Part shown: piece by piece, positions 32,777-42,698 of the stretch
Layout of the letters: every line of letters starts with the position of its first letter
Position numbering within the stretch: the first letter of the stretch is position 1
Assembly (NCBI GenBank): GCA_030762175.1
Contig: CM060837.1
Location: 8,388,001 to 8,452,000, forward strand
Length of the DNA stretch: 64,000 bases
Direction: 5' to 3'
Origin: Metallyticus violacea
Lineage: Eukaryota > Arthropoda > Insecta > Mantodea > Metallyticidae
Notes under the pieces: generated by a model
Database searches by the model: none
What the model was told of the DNA's origin: nothing
What the model saw: only the letters and a program-made list of their open reading frames with translations
Translations under genes and position numbers: made by a program

Positions 32777-34579
32777 TATATTGGAAATGTTGAACAAGAC
32801 AAAGTAGTTTTAAATAGTCCTGGCGAATGAGCAAAAGTGGTTTTTGGTCTAGTTCATTTTTGGTTTATGCATTTATAGAGGAATCAGGTTAGTATCTCTC
32901 TTCCTTCCACACTGAACACGTTGCAGGTACGGTTTATTACACAGCTGTACCGCTCTCATCTTGCAGCTGTTTGTTTTATTTATACGTCTCAGAACTTACC
33001 CCACCATAATTTTCTCAGAATTGTCTCGCGCAGATGATACAAGGTCATTCGCCAGGACTATTCAAAGTTACAGTACTTTCCTCATCCTCTCTATTTCCTG
33101 GTATTCGTATGCCCGAGGTAACCGTGTGTTCCTTTCACTAATGAAGGTTTTGCTATTTAAAGAGCTTAAGTGAACGGGTTGAGAAGAGACGTTTTGACTA
33201 CTTGTAAAGAAATGCATGTATAACAAGATTCTCAATAGATAATTTCGTGAGGTGAACATGCCATTTAATTTTTATATAATTTTTTCACTTCGATATATTA
33301 ACATTCTAGGTGCGTTTTAAAACGCGTAAATAATCGCAGAAAAAAATCCTTAACGATCCAAAACAGGCAAAATAAAAAAATCTAAGGCTTAAATATGGAA
33401 TAGAAACCAAACTCGGCACAAAAATAATAGTATAAAAAATGTAAAATAAAAACCGACTACTGGTCTTAAATGTGAATGAATGAATGTACCGAGAAGCATG
33501 ATTATTCTATCTGACTCTTGAATATATACGCCCATTTAGAAAAGGAATTTTGCCTAACTTACGGGCTCTGCTAATGACGTATTGTACAAAGGACATTCGT
33601 GAAAGTCTGAAGAATGTAACGCTTTCAGTTTCTTTCACAATTTATAGTAAGACAGGACAAAGGGTTAAGAAATGGCATTCGAAGGTTAGAGACTGTCTTT
33701 TGAGTTAATGAGGAAATATGTAAATATTCCTGTTGTGTATTGAAGTAATGCGACCCTCTACCAGGGAAATTCTTGCATTCCACAGAATATGACACATCTG
33801 CCTAAATATTTGTAACAACGATTCCCATCTGAAATTTAGTGGAAAAACTCATTTAGTATGAAAAATTCCAGAAATATTGTCAAAATATTGTTCTAACACG
33901 GAAATAAGTACATATAAACCTATTTTTAATTCGCTTCAAAGACAAAACCCATTAAATTTTATCTGAAGGCATATATATATATATATACACACAATTTTTT
34001 ACTTACTTAACTCCAGTATGGTCTTAGAAAAAATATAACATGTCACAGGAATGAGCACCTTTTAGGAGGGGGGTAGGGTTAGATTCCCAATAAATAAATA
34101 ATGTTGCTAAACTACTTGAAAAGGAGTAAAACAGTAAGGAGAGCGTTTAACTTGCCATTTTAACAAAATTTTCTAATCTCAAGTGGCATTGGGAAGATAC
34201 TCAAATCACACCCAGCCACACCGCTCCTGTCGGCCACCTTGACCTTTGCCATCCTTACAGTGTCATAACTCACGCGTGACGCTTCTTTATACTGAGAGCC
34301 GCGAATGTTCTCTCTGAAGTCATCCAACTGTTGCCCTTGACGCAAACAGAAGCATTTTGTATCCTCTCGTAACGTCTTTTGCCTCTCAATGTTGGTCCGA
34401 CACATTTCACCTAATGAAATATACTAGAACCTGGCGCTGATTTCTAGGGGCTGGAGGGGCTTCTGTTCCCCCAAAGATTTCGCAAAGGTGATAATAATAT
34501 CAACACACAATATGTATTACTATGGTAGGTATTTGACAAAAGTTATGTGTTTACTTATGAGGAATTCACCTAAAAGAAG
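32777..34579. other. AT-rich spacer, nothing recognised
   Basis: Contains an (AT)n run near 33970-33990. No frame resembles a known family, including 32961-33173 and 34160-34405. Confidence 0.4.
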
Positions 34580-34858
34580 TCGGTCCTGGTGGTGTAGTGG
34601 TAACCATAATTGCCCCCTAAACCCAAGATCGTGGGGTTTAAACCCCCGGCCAGGATCGTTGAAATTTTTCGGGCGTAAAAATCCTAAGTATGACTTCCTT
34701 CGGAAGGGAAGTAAAGCCGCGGGTCCCGTGTCGTTCATTTACGGCACGAAAAAGAACCTCAAGCCTGAAAAAAAGAGTCCTCTGAGCAAAATTTGTCGGC
34801 CCTAGTAGAATGGGACACTGATGACCTGAGCTGTTAAAGAGCGTCCGTAAATAAACAA
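34580..34858 (+). repeat. SINE-A copy fused to a SINE-B head
   Basis: GTCGGTCCTGGTGGTGTAGT head, box B damaged (GGTTTAAACCC), then the SINE-A body with an internal deletion near the 3' end (GTCGGCCCTAGTAGAATGGG). Its 3' end runs without spacer into a SINE-B head fragment. Confidence 0.9.
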
Positions 34859-34893
34859 ATCCGCGCCTTAACGACCTCGGTCACCCGTGGCGG
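34859..34893 (-). repeat. SINE-B head fragment
   Basis: CCGCGCCTTAACGACCTCGG then CACCCGTGGCGG: only the first ~35 bp of SINE-B, reversed, attached directly to the SINE-A 3' end. Confidence 0.85.
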
Positions 34894-35929
34894 CATCAAA
34901 CTCTAAGAATAGCTTTCAATTTTCATGAAACACAAATATTAATTACTTTTCCCTTCTCCTAAAGGAAGAAAATAGGTATTTGCCCTAAAGTCAGATGTTT
35001 GGTCATCACATTGAACAGTTAACACTGTGCAACAGAGGAAAGCACTGAACTTTGAGGAGGCACTTCATGTTCAGCGCCTGGCAGATATCAGATGCATTTG
35101 TGACAGATTTTGGGGAAGAAATCATAAAGTGTCCGATCTCTTCACTTAAGAACCACAAGCTAACACGCCAAAGGTACAGTGCAAAAAAGATTAGATTCTG
35201 AATGTGTCCAACTTTGCCACCCTTAAAATATATGGAGCTTAATGTTTTGAAGTACTGGAGTTTAAGTTTAATTTCTTCTGTCTAAATTTGAAAGTGTTGC
35301 TCCTCGTCCGATAGATAAAACTGAACAATTTATCACAAATAGAAGTCAATGTTTGTGAAGACGATATTGGTTTTGACAGGTGGATACTGCATCGCAACAT
35401 GATGGGCATTCTGGAATCAAGAACGATCTAAATAACTTTTCCTCAGCTGTACAAAAGTGATAGATATGCATCCGAAATTCTTCCTGAGTTAACCAAATTT
35501 GTATGACTGGTTTCAACTATTCTGATATCAACGTGTACAACTTATGGATCATTCTTGAGTGTCAGAAGCTGAAAAACCACTTAAGATCATCAGAGGACAA
35601 ATCCGCCTTAATGCAATAGCTATTTGAACCATCTCTTTGAATCTCGATGATATTGCCGAGCAGTTCATTGGAAGAAATTAATTATGGCGGCAGATGTTCA
35701 TCAGACTTTCGTTCAAATACCTAATTCTTAAGTTTTTTGCTGTTGATTTCCATGTTTTCAATTCAAAGAGTGTTACTTTATTTTCATTTGTGTGCTAATT
35801 ATTATTAATAAAGGTGTAATTTTCATTTACATCGGGTGAGCATTTACAGACATTGCCTTTTGGTTCATGTCACGTTTATGTTTGCAAATCTCACACAGAA
35901 AGGTTACTATGATAGGAGGTACGGTCAAT
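34894..35929. other. spacer, nothing recognised with confidence
   Basis: Several broken frames. I considered a decayed host-like transposase here, but no block is clear enough to name. Confidence 0.35.
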
Positions 35930-36265
35930 AAGTTTCCAACCTGACATAGAAGGCTTTGATTTGTTGTTGCTATGTTTATACTATTTGATACAGGAGTGTA
36001 CCTGTATTTCCTTTTCGGCTACGTCATTCGTTTGCTTCGAGAAACGCACGTAAGTCAGATATACAGCGTAATGCTCAAAACTGAATACAGAGCAATGATT
36101 AAAATGTTAATTAAAGAAGAACTTTCACCCAATGATATTAAATAAAGTTTTGTCGGTGTTTATGGGGAAACCTTCCCTTTCATATTCCACTCTGATGGAG
36201 TGGTCAAAATTATTTCGCTTGGGCAGAGAGAGAGAGAGCGTTGAAGATGACCCATGTGGGAACAG
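35930..36265 (+). pseudogene. mariner N-terminal half
   Basis: Left edge GGAGGTACGGTCAATAAGTT resembles a mariner inverted end. Plus-strand frame EYRAMIKMLIKEELSPNDIK, then VYGET and YSTLMEWSKLFRLGRE, is the N-terminal helix-turn-helix and linker. It stops where the second helix-turn-helix should follow. Confidence 0.65.
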
Positions 36266-36336
36266 GTCGTTGTGTACGTTGGCACATCTCGTTGTTGGGG
36301 AGAAAATTCTAAAGCGTCCAGTAAATTTTCCTTAAT

Positions 36337-36900
36337 TCATCCTGCTATGGCTGCTGCATGTGCTTTGGTGTTGTCATACTTACGGGAAGCCGACATCTTT
36401 TGATGCGATAGCTGGTTTTCACGTAGTCCACCAGTTTTCCAGTAATACGTCACATTTACATTCCTTCGTTCGTGGAGGAAATCGACGATCAACACGCCTT
36501 TGAAGTCCAAAAACATGATGGCAAGAACTTTTCTGGCTGACAGGCGAATTTTGGCCTTGACCTGAGCATCCTCCCCTCTTCTCCTCCAATGCACAATTGT
36601 TTTGGATGTTTTTGGTGTATCCACGTCTCATTACAGTCACTATTCGGACCAATAGCCTCCCACCGATACAGAAAGCTCTGACTGATGTCATTTTTAATAT
36701 TTTTGTTCGTTAGTGAGGAGATGTGGAACCCACCTCGCTGACAATTTCCGAAATCCTCGTTCTTCAGAAAGAATGTTGTGTGCGTTTCAACAACTTATGC
36801 CCATCTCTGAAGCGATTTCGAGAACACTTAAGGCGTCGATCACCTCCCAAAGTTGACAAGCGGTTGTTGTCCTGAGTAACTTTCGCCCATGGCTTTCATT
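36337..36900 (-). pseudogene. mariner second half, opposite strand
   Basis: Minus strand reads, in order from 36900: VIDALSVLEIASEMGIS (helix-turn-helix), FRKLSARWVPHLLTNEQK, MTSVRAF, NSDCNETWIHQKHPKQ (first Asp position, now Asn-Glu), AQVKAKIRLSARKVLAIMFL, and DFKGVLIVDFLHERR, ending KYDNTKAHAAA (second Asp block). The N-terminal helix-turn-helix is missing and is found on the other strand just to the left. Confidence 0.7.
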
Positions 36901-37877
36901 TTCTACTGCATCGCGGCCGCTGAGGGGTTAGTCAAGCACTTAGATTCGTAAAGTCAGGACAAAATGTTGGTTAGTTTGACTCTTTCTTTGTTTACACAAG
37001 GATGATTATCTGCCTCTGAACGAATGGCGTAACCTCTTGCTTAGACATACCGCTATTGGCGATGGAACGATCAAGCACACATCTCCACTTAATACCTCTT
37101 TCCTAGCCCAGAGAACAAGAGTTAGGTTTAAATTTTAATGACGTTTGTACTTGATACCAGTATCAGACCGACAACACGGGACCAACAACTCTCGTGGCAC
37201 AATTTCGAATGGAACCATCATCAATCAGTGTCATACTAGTCATTTAGGAACTTAATTCTTTAAATTTAAACATGCAAACTACAGATTTCCTATCTCAAAT
37301 TACTTGTCTGAAGTCCTCTCTACAATCTCTGAAACTACTGTGGTGTAGGTTATCAACATCCAGTATAAATGCAGCACAATTAATGCGATATGGGTGCTAT
37401 GAAACAGTGCTTGCTTTCTATACCCTTTGACATGCCTGTTAATATTAACTCAGTGTTTAAAGAATGGGAGATCTCTTAGCCGGTTAATGAATGGCTACTT
37501 GTATTCTAAATTAAACCGTGCACGCAATTCAATAGTGCAAAAACGTTTGTCTCTACCAACCATGACTTTGTAATGAAGTGCATCGAGCCCGCAAATTAAG
37601 CGTAGGCGCCTTGGTGAAGGATTTAGCTTGCAAAAAAAATTCAGCAAGAACTGCAACGTCATCTTCCAGTGCTGACGCTAATGTTGGCATTGCATGGTAA
37701 GCAAAAAAGCGTGCCATTTTCTTTACAGAAAATAAACGACATCGGTAAAGATGGTGATTTTTGTCTCTTGTTTCACATTGTTGCGACCGACGATTCTGCA
37801 TTTATCAATAATTTCATTACAAACTTTTTTCTTTAAAGTGAAACGAAAGCTTAACAATGCGTACTTTTATGTTAACA
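36901..37877. other. spacer, nothing recognised
   Basis: No repeat body or transposase block seen. The minus frame at 37553-37801 is unsupported. Confidence 0.4.
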
Positions 37878-38043
37878 CGCCGAATGGATGGCCGAGGTCG
37901 TTAAGGCGTGAACTCGTGAGCGGGAGATCTGGAGTTCGATTCTCGCCAGAGCCGTCGGCCCTGACTGCGGTTTTTTCAGGTTTTCTTCAGTCCTCATAGA
38001 TGGCAAATGACGGGAAGGTACCTTAAACTTAGGCCTGGAACGC
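37878..38043 (+). repeat. SINE-B copy, 3'-truncated
   Basis: Good box A (TGGCCGAGGTCGTTAAGG) and box B (GAGTTCGATTCTCG), and body as far as TTAGGCCTGGAACG. The rest of the tail is missing. Confidence 0.9.
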
Positions 38044-38139
38044 GGTTTTAGCCATGAAAAGTCTTTTGGATAATGTCTTCAAATCTCCATGGATCTAATT
38101 TTCTAGGCAACAAAAATGACGAAGGAAAAAAAGTGTATA

Positions 38140-38400
38140 TACATGTGTGTGCGTATTAACGCTCTAGCGGCCGCATTTTTGTTTGTTTGTTGTTTTTCTC
38201 AACGAAACTCGGCTTATAACTATTAATAAACAAACAATTCATCAAGTTCGTTAATCAGCAAAATGGTTTATTGGGGATAGATAGTTAACCTAAAGTAAAA
38301 ATTGATTGAGTAAAGCTCAATCGACCGCAATTTTTTTTCTGAACAAAAATCGGTATATACTATTGAAATAAAATTTAAAAAAAATTTTCTTAAATGAAAC
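38140..38400 (-). repeat. composite repeat X, fragment (copy 3)
   Basis: Reverse complement carries the same right end as copy 1 (CGGCCGCTAGAGCGTTAATA, then CA repeats), followed inward by the AACGAAACTCGG-type block. About 1.5 subrepeat units. The rest of the element is missing. Confidence 0.7.
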
Positions 38401-39879
38401 TATTATGAATAATTACCCAAAATTATATATATATTTGTTTTGTATACCTGAAAACAGAATTTTCGTAATCACCGAGGACGTCGATTATGGTGGCCCGAGG
38501 GAAGATGTGGCATACAGGGAGACTATTACTGTTAACTTAAAAGGTTGGGTATTCCCACCGAGCAATAAACTCGTTTGTCTTGTGAAAGAGTGGGGGAGAG
38601 AGTAGTTTGCGCATGCGCAAGGACGAATAATCAGACATCCTTACAGACAGCGGCCGTCCTACAGCTACAGTGCCGAACGGCAGCGGAAAAAGCCAAATTC
38701 AAGGAAATGCTGGACCGATGCGTACTCTCAACCTTGGTAGTGTAAAGCGTGCAATAAATGCAGATGCAGAGAACACAACGGTTTCGGAACACAGAAAAAC
38801 AAGCACACATGCCTAACATTAGCCATGTAGCTTAAATGTTAATCACATTCCGCTTGAATTGTTATACAGCCAAGTGCAATTGGAAACGTTGAGTTAATAA
38901 TATAACATGTAATAAAATAATGATACAGGAAAAACACATACTTTTAAGCCTGAAAATTATGTTTTTTATTAAATACATATGTATATCTTCACTTAGCGTT
39001 ACTTGTTTTACTACATTTTCTACTCTAGCGCTCTGTAATAACTTCACAAATTCAACTTGCTGAGGAATTCGCTTACTTTTCGCAGCTCCTGCGTGATGGA
39101 CTTTTTTACTTATAAAAACGCACAAGGCAATTGTTATAGGAAATGAAATACTGAAATTCATTGGGGTGGTGGCGTTATTGTTATTATTATTGTCGTCACC
39201 ATCAACAAGCGCTATGCCCCCTTCACGTTAAAGTGCCAAGCCATGTTTCCTCCCCTGCTTGCACCTTTGTGAGGAAGTGGTCATTCAGAATAAACAAAAC
39301 TTGGATAGGGAATCTCAAAGATTTCACTATTTAGTGAACGTTATCCGTCCGAGGTTCGTTTAAAGTTTCCTTCATAAATGGAATGTGTTCTTAGTGTCCC
39401 TGACCTGCAATATGGTTCCATTTCATGATCGCGATAACTGAATCTAAACGGACACGACGAGTTGACCGCTCTTAGAAACCAGTCAACCAGTCGAACAATA
39501 CAACAGCATTTAAAAATAACTGCAAGGTCAACGTCAAAAGCGAGGAATTTGAACAAAAAATAAATGGTGCAAAGTAGCGTAAGACTATTATACTGTTTCA
39601 CAGCATCTTTTTTCAATGATTTGCACGTGTCCACAGGAGGCCGATTTCCAATTCTCTTCGGTCACTTTCGAAGGAGCTTTTTCAAGTAACAGATGCACAT
39701 TTTTGTTTTTAAATGTTATGTTTCACTTGCCCGATATATGACATTTACCTAGCAATGGTAAGGGGGTTGTCTCATTACGAGATGCGATTGTTCTGCAACA
39801 ATTTCATATCTCTTGAACGTTCTTTTTTTCAGATTAATCAACTCATATAATTTAGGTTTCGTCGAATGAGATTCAAACT
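38401..39879. other. spacer with a CpG-containing palindrome
   Basis: 38480-38720 is GC-richer than its surroundings and contains TTGCGCATGCGCAA. The rest is AT-rich with an (ATT)n run near 39178. No coding motif recognised. Confidence 0.4.
38607..38620. promoter_or_regulatory. NRF-1-like palindrome
   Basis: Perfect 14-bp palindrome TTGCGCATGCGCAA, containing the GCGCATGCGC core bound by NRF-1/Erect-wing-type factors. It sits in a local GC-rich patch, but no gene start is seen next to it. Could be chance or an unannotated promoter. Confidence 0.25.
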
Positions 39880-40558
39880 CAATGTTTTTATTACGAAGTC
39901 AAGCCACCATTTCCAAGTTCAGATGAAGCCTTAGGTGGATAGAGGGCTTTGTCCATAACAATAAAACTATTGGGAGGAATGTTCGGTAATAGATTATCTA
40001 TGAAGCAGTTTCTAAAACACTGCTGTCCATTTCCTCCAGATGATCCTTTGTCGATTTTGAGTTGAATGTTTGTACGGCATTGGGAATAAAACCAGAAGAA
40101 CATTCAGCATGTAAATAATAAAGCGTGCACCTTTTTCTGTTGGAGTTTTAAAGGAAAAATAAGTCTCCTTTTTCCTTCCAAATTTTGGTTTTTAAATTAC
40201 TGTTCTTAATCCAAGTTTCATCTAAATAAACAATAGTGGGACAATAGCCCTCAATTCCTTGCTTCTACTTACGAATTTAAATCTTTTAGAAACAATGTTC
40301 AAACTTCTCATTTAGAATTTCCTTTCCTAAAGGTTTTTACGTGCCAAAAATTTATTTTCTTCAAGATTTCTCTTAAATACTCCTCATACAGCTCTTACAC
40401 AAAATTTCCGTTATTAAGTATAGCTTATATCCTGCAGACTTGGTAAAAAGTCAGTTATACATAACGAATATATCACTCATTTTATGGCGGTGTCAGTGAA
40501 TGAATCTATTACAGCTTTACTTAAGGTTCTGTTCGGACAACTCTTTCCTGGAGTGCGC
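39880..40558 (-). pseudogene. DDE_3-type transposase, C-terminal part
   Basis: Minus strand, in order: TLSKAVIDSFTDTAIK, GYCPTIVYLDETWIKNSN (first acidic block), then QCFRNCFIDNLLPNIPPNSF with IVMDKALYPPK (second acidic block, usually VMDNAPYHS). The order is that of DDE_3 superfamily endonucleases common in insect genomes. Stops and frameshifts present. The N-terminal helix-turn-helix lies at 41212-41420, separated by a SINE-B insertion. Confidence 0.7.
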
Positions 40559-40577
40559 AAAACACTTCTACTCGATA

Positions 40578-40814
40578 GCGCCACGAGTGGCCGAGGTCGT
40601 TAAGGCCCGGACTCGCCAGCGGGAGGTCTGGGGTTCGAATTCCGCCAAGACCGTTCTCCCTGACTGAGGTTTTTTCCAGGTTTTCCTCAGTCCTCATAAC
40701 TGGCAAATGCCGGGGAGATACTTTAAACTTAGGCTTGGAACGTTTCCTTTCTTAAAGAAAATCCTTTCCCAGTATATCATTTCAACTCTGTATCATCATC
40801 AGTGTTCACCGCCT

Positions 40815-40861
<47 letters not shown>

Positions 40862-41190
40862 GGTTTATTTACGAATGCTCTTTAACATCTCAGGTCATCA
40901 GTGTCCATTTCTATTCAGGGCGTGAAACGGCCGATAAATTTTGCTCAGAGGCCTCTTCTTTCAGGCTTGAGGTTCTTTTTCGTGCCGTAAATATACGACA
41001 CGGGATCCACGGCTTTAATTCCCTTCCGAAGGAAGCCATACTTAGGATTTTTACGCCCGAAAAAAATCCATCGATCCTGGCCGGGTTCGAACCCGCGATC
41101 TTGGGTTTAGAAGGCAAGTATGGTAACCACCAGAACTGACTTCTCCGCCAGTGGTGCCTCAGTAGTAAAAACGGGCATAAAACACTATTA
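40578..41190 (+). repeat. SINE-B copy, split by a SINE-A insertion, 19-bp target duplication
   Basis: Head and body at 40578-40815 and the missing tail (GTGGTGCCTCAGTAGTAAAA) at 41150-41190. Flanked by AAAACACTTCTACTCGATA (40559-40577) and the same sequence with one change (41193-41211). It interrupts the DDE_3-type transposase reading frame. Confidence 0.93.
40816..41141 (-). repeat. SINE-A copy with 39-base poly(A), nested in SINE-B
   Basis: Reverse SINE-A. Its 3' tail appears as 39 T at 40816-40854. The head ends TGGTAACCACCAGAACTGAC. It inserted between CACCGCCTG and TGGTGCCTC of the host SINE-B. The long uninterrupted tail suggests a young insertion. Confidence 0.93.
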
Positions 41191-41211
41191 AAAAAACACT
41201 TCTACTTGATA

Positions 41212-41420
41212 AAGCTTGTTTTTGTTCTTGCAAAACCCTACACACGCTACGAGACGAAATGCCTGTAACTGTTGCAGTTCTCTCTATAATAATAATGGAC
41301 ACAGATATTGCTCGTTTACCGCATTTAAGAGCCTCATATTTATCAGCAAAATTTTTTTCAACATTTACAACATTCTCCACAAGACTTTCAACTTTCCCGC
41401 GTTTCTTATCATTATTATTG
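41212..41420 (-). pseudogene. DDE_3-type transposase, N-terminal part
   Basis: Minus strand: ALKCGKRAISVS, then ERTATVTGISSRSVCRVLQE, a helix-turn-helix of the type (ER)TAxATGxSxxTVxRIxxE that opens insect DDE_3 transposases. It continues into 40558 once the SINE-B is removed. Confidence 0.65.
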
Positions 41421-41837
41421 ATAAAAAAGAAGAATACTCATTACAATATGTTCTCCAATTCCAACAAAATTTTGACGATTTTTTACAAAACCAACAAAGT
41501 AAAGGGTAGCGCGATTCATTAGACAAAAGAAAGTCGACTTCAACATAAGCAAGCACGCCACTGACCCTGAATAACCATATAAAGGACTGTGATACAACAG
41601 AAGGGGTGCAAACTGCCTGGTGTTTCCAAGAATTATGACAAAAGACGGCTGTTGTCCCTAATGATTTTTACGATCCGCGGAAGACAAGGACAGGGAAAAC
41701 ACGCTAACTTCAATCTCATGGACTCCAGCTCCTACTTCAGTTTTAACAATGCCAAGTCGACATGAAATAAAATATCAATAACATCAATTGTTTTCAATGA
41801 TACTTGGCCTATTCTACTGAAGCCAAAACCTAATCTA
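41421..41837. other. spacer, nothing recognised
   Basis: Probably the 5' part of the interrupted transposon plus unique sequence. Confidence 0.35.
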
Positions 41838-42122
41838 CCGCCACGGGAGGCCGAGGTCGTTAAGGCACGGACACGTGAGCGGGAGGTCTGGGGTTCGAAT
41901 CCCGCCAGAACCGTCCTCCCTGACTGAGGATTTTTCCAGGTTTTCCTCAGTCCTCATAAATGGCAAATGCCGGGGAGGTACCCTAAACTTAGGCCTGGAA
42001 CGTTTCCTTCCTTTAAAAAATATCCTTTCCGAATTTATCATTTCATTTCATGTATTATCAATGTCCATCGCCTATGATGCCTTAATATTCAAATTGTGTT
42101 TGAAACAATATTTAAAAAAAAC
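41838..42122 (+). repeat. SINE-B copy, complete, 11-bp target duplication
   Basis: Full head (box A GAGGCCGAGGTCGTTAAGG, box B GGGTTCGAATCCC), body, and an altered tail. Flanked by AACCTAATCTA at 41827-41837 and 42123-42133. Confidence 0.95.
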
Positions 42123-42186
42123 AACCTAATCTATAGTTAGGGTTTCCATAAGTCCGTATTTTTGCCTACTTGTCAGTGCTGTACCG

Positions 42187-42504
42187 TACTTAACATTTAA
42201 TTTATGGCCTTCCATTGGACAAAGTATACTATATAAATGATATGCACTATGAATTATTAAATTAAACAAATACAATTTCAAAAGTAGAGAACTACAATGT
42301 AATTGTAAATCATTAAAACAAATTTTGTCTATTTAATGTGAGATTTATGATTGATGTTAAGAACACAAATGTCTGATATCAGGCCTAGCAGTTGATAACG
42401 AAACACGCATATCGTCCTCAAGGTTAAGGAGTGTATTTCTTGCTTTGGCTTTGTCTTTGTTGTGAGTTAGCGTGGTATGGGTGATTTCATTGTTGCTATT
42501 TTTT
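42187..42504 (+). mobile_element. hAT-like element fragment
   Basis: About 318 bp matching 18090-18400 of the hAT-like element with few changes (for example AATTTATGGCCTTCCATTGG). It begins inside the element and stops where a SINE-A begins, so both termini are missing. Confidence 0.85.
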
Positions 42505-42698
42505 ATTGGTTTATTTACGGACACTTAAACTTCTCAAGTCATCAGCGTCCCATTCAACTCAGGGCGTGAAACGGCCGACAAATTTTGCTCAGAGGCCTCT
42601 TCTTTCAGGCTTGAGGTTCTTTATCGTGCCGTAAATGTACGACACGGCTTTACTTCCCTTCCGAAGGAAGCCATACTTAGGATTTTTACGCCCGAAAA
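42505..42698 (-). repeat. SINE-A copy, 5'-truncated
   Basis: Reverse SINE-A body from TTTATTTACGGACAC to TTTTTACGCCCGAAAA. The tRNA head is missing. The hAT sequence does not resume on the other side. Confidence 0.9.

Noticed and set aside
34894..35800. Possible decayed host-like or hAT transposase
   Set aside because: A few suggestive phrases, but no block could be aligned with confidence to a known family.
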